A stretch of 64,000 nt of DNA. Origin: SMYC01 sp965197495 (GTDB lineage: Bacteria; Acidobacteriota; Vicinamibacteria; Marinacidobacterales; SMYC01). The translations under genes and the position numbers were made by a program. Of the stretch, positions 9,277-18,822 are shown in pieces. Location of the stretch: NCBI GenBank assembly GCA_965197495.1, contig OZ240210.1:1984001-2048000 (forward strand). The letters run 5' to 3'. Each line of letters opens with the position of its first letter. The first letter of the stretch is position 1. Under the pieces are notes generated by a model. The model did not search any database. It saw only the letters and a list, made by a program, of their open reading frames with translations, and had not been told where the DNA came from.

Positions 9277-9396
9277 GGTCGGGAACGCATTTGGCGTCGC
9301 TCCCCAATCTCGACGCCAGCCCCGGGAGGTGCCCCCCGCACCGCCTCCCGGGGATAGAAAAAAGGGGGACAGGCTTTTTGCCTGTCCCCCTTTTTC
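9277..9396 (+). ncRNA. Candidate sigma-54-driven small RNA with three stem-loops
   Basis: From the predicted start near 9277, about 120 nt contain three consecutive hairpins. SL1 (9292-9318) has an 8-bp perfect stem TGGCGTCG/CGACGCCA with loop CUCCCCAAUCU. SL2 (9320-9353) has a 10-bp stem CCCCGGGAGG/CCTCCCGGGG with a loop containing CCCCCC. SL3 (9359-9395) is a 16-bp intrinsic terminator ending in U residues. Loops rich in CUCCCC can pair with Shine-Dalgarno sequences, as in known riboregulators with C-rich loops. The transcript and its function are inferred; the structures are visible. Elsewhere in 9011-9722 I see no supported gene; a frame ending near 9679 reads like a short histidine-kinase remnant (VRLGLAIVKAI) at best. 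Confidence 0.5.
9359..9395. terminator. Strong bidirectional intrinsic terminator
   Basis: A 16-bp perfect stem, AAAAAGGGGGACAGGC and its complement, around a T5 loop. The A tract on one side and T tract on the other make it able to stop transcription from either direction, ending the candidate small RNA on the plus strand and the toxin-antitoxin transcript on the minus strand. Confidence 0.85.
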
Positions 9397-9415
9397 ATTT
9401 AGGCCGGCGTCGCCA
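9390..9415. repeat. 26-bp direct repeat matching the 3' end of clpB (left copy)
   Basis: Bases 9390-9415 match 10629-10654 at 24 of 26 positions. The right copy contains the stop codon and last codons of clpB, so the left copy looks like a duplicated clpB end. The pair brackets the GNAT toxin-antitoxin module. Confidence 0.7.
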
Positions 9416-9722
9416 ATAGGCACCGCGCGCGGCGGTCTACGGCTCGCTCAAAAAGAGCTGATCTCGATGAACCACGAGCTTCCGAAACGCGCGAAGCCGG
9501 TCGTAAAGACGACACTTTCTCCACAGCCGCTAGGTCAGAATGCCCACTCCCATTCCCCGCAATGCCGGTCAAGAACCTTTCGAGGGCCAGATCCGGTGAG
9601 GCTCGGGCTTGCGATCGTCAAAGCCATTCTGGAGCCGCCCGACGTGGCGTCGCTTCCGTCCTTTGACGAGGGGCCATAGCGGCGGCCATCATCTCGGGAC
9701 GGTTCGTAGTTCGGCTACTCGT

Positions 9723-10238
9723 TCACGGCAAAGCGTCACGTAGGCTGGAGAGCGTCGCCATCAGCGTCATTGTTTCGACCTGCGAAGGCTGAAACCCAAA
9801 GTATTGATAGAAACGCTTTGCCTCCATGGAGATCGCGTGAACCAGCAATGCGCGAATTCCTACGATTTCTGCAGCTTGTATCGTACGAAAGACTGCATCT
9901 CTCAGAAGGCTGCGACCAAGTCCTCGGCCCTGCCAGTTCTTGTCGATCGCGAGCCGCGCCAGCAGCATAACGGGTACTGGGTCCGGCATGTTCCTTCGGA
10001 CGCGACCCACCGTCACGCTACGTTCTATCGAGCCAACGGCCAGGGAGTAGTAACCGACGACTAGGTTTTCCGCCGTCACGACATAGCTTCGTGCCGCGCC
10101 GCTCTTCTGACTTTTTAGAGCGCGTCGTTTGAGCCAATCATCGAGCGCGGGCTCGTTCGACTCGAACTTGGAGATTTCGTGACGTACAGTGAGGAGCTCC
10201 GGTCGACGGACTCCGACTCTACGGTTCGAGTCGCTCAC
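9723..10238 (-). CDS. GNAT acetyltransferase toxin (TacT/AtaT-like)
   Basis: A 171-residue GNAT-fold acetyltransferase. The acetyl-CoA loop is RLAIDKNWQGRGLGRSLLRDA (Q/RxxGxG pattern) near residues 93-112, and YQYFGF near the C-terminus is the usual GNAT tail. Together with the overlapping upstream DUF1778 gene it has the layout of TacAT/AtaRT toxin-antitoxin systems, whose toxins acetylate aminoacyl-tRNA. That activity is inferred from family and context. The pair is bracketed by a 26-bp direct repeat and lies between clpB and a strong terminator. Confidence 0.85.
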   Translation of the reverse strand: MSDSNRRVGVRRPELLTVRHEISKFESNEPALDDWLKRRALKSQKSGAARSYVVTAENLVVGYYSLAVGSIERSVTVGRVRRNMPDPVPVMLLARLAIDKNWQGRGLGRSLLRDAVFRTIQAAEIVGIRALLVHAISMEAKRFYQYFGFQPSQVETMTLMATLSSLRDALP

Positions 10239-10537
10239 TCATCCCACGCCGCCTCGCGTGCCATCAGGTCGCGAAGCCGCGGGTTCGCCGTAGGTGGGGC
10301 ATCGAGCGCTTCGACAAACCTTTCCCATGTCTCCTCGTCGACATGGAACGTCGTTCGATCAAGCAAAGTGTGCTGTGCTTCGCGAACAGCCGCATCTCGA
10401 ACGAAGTCCGAAACCGTCTTATCCGCCTCGCTCGCAGCCCGCTCGATCAAGCGCCGCTGGCTAGCTTTGATCCTAATGTTGAGAGCCGGTGTCCTTTCTG
10501 AAGCTTCTGAGCGCATTCGAGTTTCTCCGCGAGCCAT
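10235..10537 (-). CDS. DUF1778 ribbon-helix-helix antitoxin (TacA-like)
   Basis: A 100-residue protein. The N-terminus forms a ribbon-helix-helix (PALNIRIKASQRRLIERAA, then a helix AVREAQHTLL), and the C-terminal segment (FHVDEETWERFVEALDAPP) is the toxin-neutralising tail typical of DUF1778 proteins. It overlaps the toxin start by 4 bp, giving the usual antitoxin-first operon, and should autoregulate it. Confidence 0.88.
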   Translation of the reverse strand: MARGETRMRSEASERTPALNIRIKASQRRLIERAASEADKTVSDFVRDAAVREAQHTLLDRTTFHVDEETWERFVEALDAPPTANPRLRDLMAREAAWDE

Positions 10538-10628
10538 TCTAGCAGAACGTCATTATATCGACAACCGCTGATGTCATTATAGTGTAACGCAGAAGTGCAG
10601 ATACAAGATCCTTGGGGACAACGGATGA

Positions 10629-10654
10629 CTTTTTCACTTAGGCTGGCGTCGCCA
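10629..10654. repeat. 26-bp direct repeat at the 3' end of clpB (right copy)
   Basis: This copy includes the clpB stop (TAA on the minus strand) and the codons for its last residues. The matching left copy is at 9390-9415, on the far side of the toxin-antitoxin module. Confidence 0.7.
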
Positions 10655-13213
10655 CGGACTCGCTCGTGAACGTGAACGCACCATCCTGGACGTCGACCTG
10701 CAGGGTTTTGCCCTCCCGAATGTCTCCCGTCAGAAGACGCCGCGCGATTTCCGTTTCGAGCGACTTCTGTATCGTCCGCTTGATCGGCCGCGCGCCGTAG
10801 ACCGGGTCGTAGCCCACCTCGGCGAGAAGACGCTTCGCCTCATCCGTGAGCGCGAGCTCGATGCGCTTGTCGGCGAGTCGCCGCGCGAGCCTCTGAAGCT
10901 GGATATCGACGATGGCGACGAGCTGCTCCTTGTCGAGAGCGTGGAAGACGACGACCTCGTCGACCCGATTCAAGAACTCGGGCCGGAAATGATGCTTCAT
11001 CAGGCCGAGCACCTCGCCGCTCATTTGCTGGTAGTGCTCACTGTCCGCCGCGCCCTCGAAAGCGAGGATCTCCGAGCTTCCAATGTTCGACGTCATGATG
11101 ATCATCGTATTGCGGAAGTTGACCATACGTCCCTGAGAGTCGGTGAGACGGCCTTCGTCGAGAATCTGCAGGAGCAGATGGAAGACGTCTGCATGGGCCT
11201 TTTCGACCTCGTCGAAGAGGACGACCGAGAACGGCTTCCGCCGTACCGCCTCCGTGAGCTGACCACCCTCCTCGTAGCCGACATAGCCGGGAGGCGCCCC
11301 AACGAGACGGGCCACGGCATGTTTCTCCATGTACTCGCTCATATTGATACGTATGAGCGCCTTCTCGTCGTTGAAAAGATAAGCCGCTAGCGTCCGGGCG
11401 AGCTCCGTCTTACCGACCCCCGTGGGCCCGAGAAAGATGAAGCTTCCGATGGGCCGATCCGGGTCCTGGATACCCGCGCGGGCACGCACGACCGCGTCCA
11501 CGGCCTCGTCTTGACCGATGACGCGCTCGTGGAGATGGGCGCCGAGATGCAACAGCTTGTCGACTTCGCCCTTGAGGAGCTTCGCCACCGGAATGCCTGT
11601 CCAGCGCGCGACGACTTCGGCGATATCCTCGTCGCCGACCTCCTCTTTGAGCAGCACGCTCTTCCTGCTGGAGAGCGCCGCTTCGGCTTTCTTGAGCTCC
11701 GCATCGAGCTCGTTCAAGCGCCCGTAGCGAAACTCTGCGACTTTGCTGAGATCGTAAGCCCTTTCCGCTTATTCGATGGCCTGCTTCGTCTGCTCGATCG
11801 CCTCGCGACGCTGCCGCACGGAGCCGAGAAGGTCCTTTTCTTCTTGCCACCGAGCCCGTAGGCCATCGGCGAGCGCTTTTCCGTCCTTCAACTCTTCTTC
11901 CAGCTGCTTCAAGCGACCCTTCGAAGCTTTGTCCTTCTCCTTCTTGAGCGCCTGGCGCTCGATCTCGAGCTGCATGACACGGCGATCCACTTCGTCGAGC
12001 TCCGTCGGCACGCTGTCGATCTCGGTCCGTAGACGCGCCGCAGCTTCGTCGACGAGGTCGATGGCCTTGTCCGGCAAGAACCGGTCGGAGATGTAGAGAT
12101 GCGACAAAAGAGCCGCCGCGACGAGCGCGGTATCTTTGATACGGACGCCGTGGTGTACTTCGTAGCGTTCGTTGAGCCCCCGCAAAATCGAGATCGTGTC
12201 CTCGGTGGTTGGCTCCTCAACGAGCACGGTCTGAAAACGCCTTTCGAGCGCGGCGTCTTTTTCGATGTGCTTGCGATATTCGTCGAGCGTCGTGGCGCCG
12301 ATACAGTGGAGCTCGCCGCGCGCGAGCATCGGCTTGAGCAGATTGCCGGCATCCATCGGTGCACCTTCGGCCTTACCCGCGCCGACCACGTTGTGGAGCT
12401 CGTCGATGAACAAAATGACCCGCCCGTCGGATTCTTGGACCGCTTTCAGGACGGCTTTGAGCCGCTCTTCGAACTCGCCGCGATATTTCGCGCCCGCAAT
12501 GAGAGCGCCCATATCGAGCGAAACGACCTGCTTGTCTTTCAATCCTTCGGGAACGTCGCCGCGCACGATGCGCTGCGCGAGCCCTTCCGCGATCGCCGTC
12601 TTGCCAACGCCGGGTTGTTCTTCGTGCGGCGCGACAAGATCTGAACCACGCGCCGAATCTCGTCGTCGCGTCCGATCACGGGATCGAGCTTGCCGGACGA
12701 CGCTTGCTGGGTGAGGTCGCGCCCGTATTGCTCGAGAGCCTCATAGGTGCTCTCGGGGTTCGGTGAGGTCACGCGTTGGGTGCCGCGGATCTCCTTCAAA
12801 GCCGCGAGCAACGCCTCCCGGCTGATGCCGCGCTCAGAAAGAAGCTTTCCGGACGGGCCGTCATCCGAGGCCAAGCCAAGGAAGAGATGCTCGACGCTCA
12901 CATAATCGTCCTTGAGCGTCGACGCTTCCTGCTGCGCGCGATCGAGCACGCTTCGCAAGCGCGCCCCGAGATAGAGCTGTCCGGCCCCCGGGCCTTGCAC
13001 GGAGGGAACGGCGTCGAGCTCGTGCTGAACGGCCGCTCTGAGCGACGCGAGGTTCTGCTCGAGACGGGACACAATCGTCTCGGCCAAGCCGCCTTCCTGC
13101 TCCAGCAGCGCGAGAAGGAGATGCTCGGACTCGACCTGCTGGTGGCCCTGGCGGGTCGCCAGTGCCTGGGCTTGGCCGACAGCTTCCTGGGATTTCTCCG
13201 TCAACTTGTCCAT
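10638..13213 (-). pseudogene. clpB: clpB disaggregase pseudogene (two coding lesions)
   Basis: Read together, three consecutive frames give a full ClpB of about 860 residues: N domain, NBD1, middle coiled coil and NBD2 (Walker A GPTGVGKTELA). Lesion 1, near 12618: RRTKNNP runs straight into GVGKTAIAEG in a different frame. The expected codons for VLIGEP and part of the adjoining proline are gone, consistent with a 19-nt deletion that destroys the NBD1 Walker A and shifts the frame. Lesion 2: in-frame TAA at 11771-11769 in the middle domain (EQTKQAIE-stop-AERAYDLSKV). In addition, an IS1634-type element begins about 15 bp upstream of the ATG at 13213, at the ribosome binding site, so the native promoter is separated. 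It cannot make a normal ClpB. dnaK on the other side of the IS is intact. Confidence 0.9.
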
Positions 13214-13228
13214 AGCTCTTACATTCCT

Positions 13229-15450
13229 CCTAAGCTGAAGTTCCTTGGTCGAATGAACCCACTGACAGTGTGAATCCCCAATGATTACGCGTCTTTAGGG
13301 ACGCCGAGAGGCTAATTTTGGGATGCAATATGTAGGCATGTCTAAAGCCTTTTATGGTTTGATACACATTGATATATAGGATACTATGGTGGGCATGCAT
13401 ACCCACATCATCCCCAATCGCAACTCTACCCCCGCGGTCCTGCTGCGTGAGTCGTATCGGGTGGGCGGAAACGTCCGCAAGCGCACGCTCGCTAACTTGT
13501 CCAAATTGCCCATGGACGCAGTCGACGCCATCCGACGCATTCTCAAAGGGGAAAAGCTCGTCTCGGTTGAAGTCGCCTTCAAAATCGTCGAGAACGGCTC
13601 CCGGCACCATGGCCACGTCGACGCGGTGCTCAGCGCCATGAGACAGCTCGGTTTCGAAAAGCTCGTTGGTTCTCGACACTCACCAGAGCGGGATTTGGTC
13701 GTGGCCATGGTAGTCGCCCGGATCCTCGAACCGCAGTCGAAGCTGGCGACTAGCCAGTGGTGGCACACAACCACACTGCCCGAAATCCTGGGGGTGAGCG
13801 ATGCCCGCGAAGACGATCTCTATGCCGCCATGGACTGGGTTCTCAAACGCCAGGAGGTCATCGAAAAAAAACTCGCGGCGCGCCATCTCCAAAACGACGG
13901 CCTGGCGCTCTATGACCTAACCTCAAGCTACTTCGAGGGTGTGAGTTGTCCGATCGCCCGCCTCGGATACGACCGTGACGGCAAGAAAGGCAAGCTGTAG
14001 ATCAACTACGGTCTGCTGACCAACGAACGCGGCACCCCCGTGTCGGTATCGGTCTTTGAGGGCAACACGGGCGATCCCAAAACGCTGTTGCCTCAGGTAG
14101 AAAAGGTGCAAGAGCGCTTCGGCATCGAGCAGTTTGTGATGGTGGGCGACCGCGGAATGATCACCCAGACCCAGATCGACGAGTTGCGGGAGATGGACGG
14201 TATCGACTGGATTACCGCTCTGCGTCCCGAACCGATTCGCAAGCTCATCAACGATGGGGTGCTCCAGATGGGGCTATTCGACGAGCGGAATCTGTTTGAG
14301 GTGACGCACCCGGATTTCCCCAACGAGAGGCTGGTCGCTTGCCGCAATCCGGAGCTGGCCGAGAGGCGGCGTCACAAGCGCCGTGCTCTGCTCGAAGCGA
14401 CCTGCAAGGAGCTGGAGAAAGTTTGTCGGATGGTCGAGCGGCGCCGTTTGCAGGGCAAGGAGGACATCCGTGCTGCAGTGGAAAAGCTCCTCAACAAGTA
14501 CAAGGTCGGCAGGTACTACAGGCTCGACATCCGTGACGACGGTTTCGACTTCGAGCTAGACGAGACAACGATGGATGCCGACGCCTCGCGCCTCGCCAAC
14601 GGCAACTCTGAGCTCGCCAACAAACGGCTCCAGCGGTGGAAGCGACACATGGGGACGATCGCTAAGCAGTTCGGAGGGATTCGCCAACGGATCGGGCGGG
14701 GTCAGCTGCATGGTAAAGATAAAATCGGTGTGCGGGTAGGCAGAGTTCTCAACAAGTACAAAGTCGGCAAGCACTTCAAGCTGGACATTCGCGACGACAG
14801 CTTTAGCTTCGAAATCGACGACACAAAGGTCACTGCGGAAGCTGCCCTTGACGGCATCTACGTGATCCGCACCAGTCTTGCTGAGCAGCGGATGAAAACC
14901 GACGACGCAGTGCGCAGCTACAAGTTGCTGACCCAGGTCGAGAGGGCGTTTCGTTCCTTCAAGAGCATGGACCTAAAGGTGCGGCCGATTCGTCACCGGC
15001 GCGAAAACCGAGTCCGGGCGCACATCTTCTTGTGCATGCTGGCCTACTACGTCCTGTGGCACATGATGGAGGCTTGGCGGCCGCTGCTATTCTCTGACGA
15101 GGACCAGCAGGCGAAGGCCAGGCGTGACCCGGTTGCTCCGGCGAAGCGCTCCGAGGCCGCCCTGCGCAAGATACAAACCAAGAAGCTTGACGATGGGAGT
15201 CGAGCTTCCAGCTTCCGCACGCTGCTGCGCCTTCTCAGCAACATCGTCCGAAACAAATGTCGGCGACCGGAAGCCGGACCCGACGAGCCCACCTTCGATG
15301 TCACGACAACTCCGGACTCGAAACAGCAGAGAGCCTACGACCTGCTCAAAGGTATCACCGTGTAGACAGAAGCCAGCACCATTGATTCCAACTATCTCAT
15401 TGGATCAACACCGGATCTTGGCTTTTTCAGCCAGGAACTTCAGCCTAAGG
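13229..15450 (+). mobile_element. IS1634-family (IS4 superfamily) insertion sequence
   Basis: The ends carry an inverted repeat: CCTAAGCTGAAGTTCCTTGG at 13229 inward and, on the complementary strand from 15450 inward, CCTTAGGCTGAAGTTCCTGG. The same end sequence is seen at 43033-43050 beside another IS1634 fragment. The element carries one transposase gene, broken by an amber codon. It sits between the divergent clpB and dnaK genes. Exact target duplications were not resolved. Confidence 0.8.
13386..15365 (+). pseudogene. IS1634-family DDE transposase, amber-interrupted and internally duplicated
   Basis: The frame is continuous apart from TAG at 13998-14000 (DGKKGKL-stop-INYGLLTNE), where a glutamine is usual, so CAG to TAG is likely. 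Downstream features include VMVGDRGMIT and the conserved RAHIFLCMLAYYVLWHM near the C-terminus. A segment of about 85 residues occurs twice in tandem: NKYKVGRYYRLDIRDDGFDF and NKYKVGKHFKLDIRDDSFSF. The related remnant at 24233-25432 has it only once. The element is probably inactive unless the amber codon is suppressed. Confidence 0.85.
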
Positions 15451-15529
15451 TCTCCTACGTCCAGGTACGTCTAAGAAAAATATTAGTGTTTATATATCAA
15501 GTAATATAATGGGTAGACACTCATTTTAG

Positions 15530-15558
15530 TTGACGAACTCAGGTCCATCCGCTATACT
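15530..15558 (+). promoter_or_regulatory. Sigma-70-type promoter of dnaK
   Basis: TTGACG at 15530-15535 and TATACT at 15553-15558 are 17 bp apart, giving a start near 15565. The IS right end lies about 80 bp upstream, so the promoter survived insertion. No CIRCE palindrome was seen. Confidence 0.7.
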
Positions 15559-15628
15559 ATCTATCGTAATGTGGTCCAAAACCATTAATAAGCGACTGCG
15601 TTGCAACATTTTAGAGGAGGACGACAAC

Positions 15629-17530
15629 ATGGCTAAGACAATCGGAATCGACCTCGGCACCACGAACTCCGTGGTTTCCGTCATCGAAGGCGGGGAGCCG
15701 AAGGTCATCGTGAACTCGGAGGGCGATCGCGTAACTCCGAGCGTCATCGCATTCAATAAGGACGGACGACGTCTCGTGGGACAGGTCGCGCTCCGGCAGG
15801 CCATTACCAACCCCGAGAACACCGTTTACTCCATCAAGCGTTTCATGGGGCGACGGCACGACGAGATCGAAGACGAGATCGCAATGGTGCCCTTCAAAGT
15901 GGTCAAGGGCAAAAACGGCGACGTACGCGTGAAGGCTGGCGGGAAGGAGCACTCTCCGCCTCAGATCTCGGCGCTCGTGCTGGAAAAACTCAAACAGGCC
16001 GCTGAGGACTACCTCGGCGAGAAGGTCACCGACGCGGTTATCACCGTCCCGGCTTACTTCAACGACGCACAGCGACAGGCCACCAAAGATGCCGGCAAGA
16101 TCGCGGGCCTTAACGTGCAGCGGATCATCAACGAGCCCACGGCTGCGGCCCTCGCCTACGGCCTCGACAAGAAAGAAGAGGAGACGATTGCCGTCTTCGA
16201 CTTCGGCGGCGGCACGTTCGACATCTCGATCCTCGAAGTCGGTGACGGTGTCATCGAAGTCATGGCTACTGGAGGCGACACGCATCTCGGAGGCGACGAC
16301 CTCGACCAGCGCGTCATCAAGTGGATGGTCCAGGAGTTCAAGAAGGACCAAGGCATCGACTTGGCCGCGGACAAGATGGCACTCCAGCGCCTGAAAGAAG
16401 CCGCCGAGCGCGCGAAGATCGAGCTCTCCACTTCGGTCGAGACGGAGATCAACTTGCCGTTCGTGACCGCTGATAGCTCCGGGCCGAAACATTTGCAGCT
16501 CAAGCTCACGCGGGCCAAGTTCGAGCAGCTTGTCGCCGACTTGCTCGAAAGAACGCTCGACCCGTGCCGCCAAGCTCTAAAGGATGCCGAGATCGAGACC
16601 TCGAAGCTCGACGAGGTCGTTCTCGTGGGCGGATCGACGCGTATCCCCAAAGTCCAAGAGATGGTGAAAGAGCTTTTCGGGAAGGACCCCCACAAGGGCG
16701 TCAACCCGGACGAGGTCGTCTCCATCGGCGCCGCCATTCAAGCTGGCGTTCTGCAGGGCGACGTCAAGGACGTCCTATTGCTCGACGTCACGCCGCTTTC
16801 GCTGGGCATCGAGACACTGGGCGGCGTCTTCACGAGGCTCATCGGCCGCAACACCACGATCCCGGTCCAGAAGAGCGAAGTCTTCTCGACCGCGGTGGAC
16901 AGCCAGCCGAGCGTGGGCGTGCACGTGCTGCAGGGTGAGCGCGAGATGGCCAAGGACAACCGAACGTTGGGAGAGTTCCAGCTCGTCGGCATCCCGCCCG
17001 CTCCCCGAGGCGTGCCCCAAATCGAGGTCACGTTCGACATCGACGCCAACGGCATCGTCAATGTCAGTGCCAAGGATGTCGCCACCGGCAAAGCGCAGAG
17101 CATCACGCTCGAAAGCTCGAGTGGCCTGAGCCAAGAGGAAATCGAGCTCATGGTCAAGGACTCCGAGGTCCACCGTGAGGCGGACGAGAAGCTTCGTCAA
17201 AACGTGGAGGCGCGGAATCGCCTCGACACCGCGATCTTCACCTCCGAGCGAAGCCTCGGTGAGAACAAGAACGACCTCGAACCGTCGATCGTTCAGGAAG
17301 TCGAAAGCGCACTCGAGGGGGCCAAGGCCAAGCTCGATAGCGGCGACCTCGAGACGATGAAGGCGGCCGAGGAACGCCTCACCAAGGCCTCGCACGCCAT
17401 GGCCGAACAGCTCTATGCGAAAACAGAAGCCAGCCAATCAAGCGGCGGCCCGGCAAGCACCCCGAGCGAGCCGAGTGAGCCGAGTGAGGAAGAAGACGTC
17501 GACGACGCCGAGTTTACAGAAGTCTCTTGA
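15629..17530 (+). CDS. dnaK: Chaperone DnaK (Hsp70)
   Basis: The protein is 633 residues, normal for DnaK. MAKTIGIDLGTTNS (phosphate-1), the adenosine and phosphate-2 motifs (VFDFGGGTFDISIL), VVLVGGSTRIP and the substrate domain are all present. The start at 15629 has a strong ribosome binding site (GAGGAGG, 15614-15620); the frame is open upstream but not coding. The tail has a 9-bp repeat coding SEPSEPSEEE and ends EDVDDAEFTEVS, an acidic end like other DnaK. grpE and dnaJ are not adjacent; the J-domain protein at 7574-9010 is the only co-chaperone visible. The co-operating disaggregase gene clpB next door is dead. Confidence 0.97.
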   Translation: MAKTIGIDLGTTNSVVSVIEGGEPKVIVNSEGDRVTPSVIAFNKDGRRLVGQVALRQAITNPENTVYSIKRFMGRRHDEIEDEIAMVPFKVVKGKNGDVRVKAGGKEHSPPQISALVLEKLKQAAEDYLGEKVTDAVITVPAYFNDAQRQATKDAGKIAGLNVQRIINEPTAAALAYGLDKKEEETIAVFDFGGGTFDISILEVGDGVIEVMATGGDTHLGGDDLDQRVIKWMVQEFKKDQGIDLAADKMALQRLKEAAERAKIELSTSVETEINLPFVTADSSGPKHLQLKLTRAKFEQLVADLLERTLDPCRQALKDAEIETSKLDEVVLVGGSTRIPKVQEMVKELFGKDPHKGVNPDEVVSIGAAIQAGVLQGDVKDVLLLDVTPLSLGIETLGGVFTRLIGRNTTIPVQKSEVFSTAVDSQPSVGVHVLQGEREMAKDNRTLGEFQLVGIPPAPRGVPQIEVTFDIDANGIVNVSAKDVATGKAQSITLESSSGLSQEEIELMVKDSEVHREADEKLRQNVEARNRLDTAIFTSERSLGENKNDLEPSIVQEVESALEGAKAKLDSGDLETMKAAEERLTKASHAMAEQLYAKTEASQSSGGPASTPSEPSEPSEEEDVDDAEFTEVS

Positions 17531-17579
17531 TCAACATTCAGCATTCAGCATTCAGCATTCAGCAGTCAGCAGGTAGCAG
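17531..17579 (+). repeat. Heptamer tandem repeat, TCAGCAT type
   Basis: Seven heptamers follow the dnaK stop directly: TCAACAT, TCAGCAT three times, TCAGCAG twice, GTAGCAG. They precede the terminator hairpin between convergent dnaK and kbl. Confidence 0.85.
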
Positions 17580-17595
17580 GTAGCCGTAAAGAAAG

Positions 17596-17627
17596 GCCCC
17601 TCACCAGGTGACGGTGGGGGGCTTTTT
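17596..17627 (+). terminator. Intrinsic terminator of dnaK
   Basis: GCCCCTCACC (17596-17605) pairs with GGTGGGGGGC (17613-17622) around a 7-nt loop, with one wobble pair, followed by TTTTT. It may also help end the convergent kbl transcript, but the T tract favours the plus strand. Confidence 0.85.
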
Positions 17628-17634
17628 GAAGCTA

Positions 17635-18822
17635 TCAGGGGATGACGTCGTGTTTTTTGCCTACCCTTGTGAAGGCTTGGATGGCTTGGTCGACTTGTTC
17701 GGCCGTGTGGGCAGCGGATAGTTGGACGCGGATTCTCGCTTGGCCTTTGGGCACCACGGGGAAGCTGAAGCCGATGACGTAGATGCCCTCGGCCAGCATG
17801 TCTCTTGCCATCTCTTGTGCCAGGCGGGCATCGCCTAGCATGATGGGGACGATCGGGTGCGTTCCCTCCACCACGTCGAAGCCGCGCTCGTTCATCGCCT
17901 TGCGGAAGTGAGCGGTGTTGTCCATGAGGCGATGGCGATGCTCGGAGCTCGTTTCCAGAATCCCGAGCACCTCGTTCGCCGCGGACACGACGACCGGCGC
18001 GAGGGAGTTCGAGAACAAATAGGGCCGCGAGCGCTGCCGTAACAGGTCGATGATTTCCTGCCGGCCAGACGTAAAGCCGCCCGCCGCACCCCCGAGCGCC
18101 TTCCCGAGCGTCGACGTCACGATATCGACACGCTCACGGACGCCGCAAAGCTCCGGCGTCCCGCGTCCCGTTTCCCCCACGAAACCCGTTGCGTGGGAGT
18201 CGTCGACCATGACCATCGCGTTGTGGCGCTCCGCGAGATCGCAGATTTCTGAAAGCGGCGCATAGGTCCCGTCCATGCTGAAGACGCCATCCGTCGCAAT
18301 CATCCGGCGGCGCGCACCCGAGGCCTCCTCGAGCTTCGACTCGAGGTCCTTCATGTCCCTGTTCTGATAACGGAACCGCTGGGCCTTACACAAACGGATC
18401 CCATCGATGATGCTCGCGTGGTTGAGAGCGTCGCTGATGATGGCATCCTCTTCTGTGAGAACGGTCTCGAACAGACCGCCATTCGCGTCGTAACACGAGC
18501 TGTAGAGAATCGTGCCCTCCGTCCCGAGGAAGCGCGCGATCTTCTTCTCGAGCTCTTTGTGGATGTCCTGCGTGCCGCAGATGAATCGGACCGAAGACAG
18601 TCCGAAGCCCCGCTCGTCGAGACCTTTATGCGCCGCGGCGAGGATCTGCGGGTCGCTCGAAAGCCCCAGATAGTTGTTGGCGCAAAAATTGAGGACTTCG
18701 CCCGCCTGCACTTCGATGGTAGCGCCCTGCCGAGACGCGATGACGCGCTCGTGCTTGTACAGGCCGGCTTCTTCGATTTCGCTCAGCGTTTGCTGAAAAG
18801 ATTCTCGTGATTCGTCAAACAT
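17635..18822 (-). CDS. kbl: Glycine C-acetyltransferase (2-amino-3-ketobutyrate CoA ligase)
   Basis: A 395-residue PLP enzyme of the alpha-oxoamine synthase family. ANNYLGLS at the N-terminus, SCYDANGG, the PLP-contacting DDSHATGF and the Schiff-base lysine in TSTLGKALGG are present, and RSRPYLFSNSLAP is typical of Kbl rather than BioF. It cleaves 2-amino-3-ketobutyrate with CoA to glycine and acetyl-CoA, the second step of threonine breakdown. The threonine dehydrogenase partner gene tdh is not adjacent. Monocistronic. Confidence 0.93.
   Translation of the reverse strand: MFDESRESFQQTLSEIEEAGLYKHERVIASRQGATIEVQAGEVLNFCANNYLGLSSDPQILAAAHKGLDERGFGLSSVRFICGTQDIHKELEKKIARFLGTEGTILYSSCYDANGGLFETVLTEEDAIISDALNHASIIDGIRLCKAQRFRYQNRDMKDLESKLEEASGARRRMIATDGVFSMDGTYAPLSEICDLAERHNAMVMVDDSHATGFVGETGRGTPELCGVRERVDIVTSTLGKALGGAAGGFTSGRQEIIDLLRQRSRPYLFSNSLAPVVVSAANEVLGILETSSEHRHRLMDNTAHFRKAMNERGFDVVEGTHPIVPIMLGDARLAQEMARDMLAEGIYVIGFSFPVVPKGQARIRVQLSAAHTAEQVDQAIQAFTRVGKKHDVIP

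Noticed and set aside
9077..9679. 200-codon frame on the plus strand across 9.1-9.7 kb
   Set aside because: It runs through the terminator and hairpins, has no ribosome binding site, and its sequence is low-complexity; at most a short histidine-kinase-like scrap near its end.
15453..15629. CIRCE/HrcA operator upstream of dnaK
   Set aside because: No TTAGCACTC-N9-GAGTGCTAA type palindrome is present.
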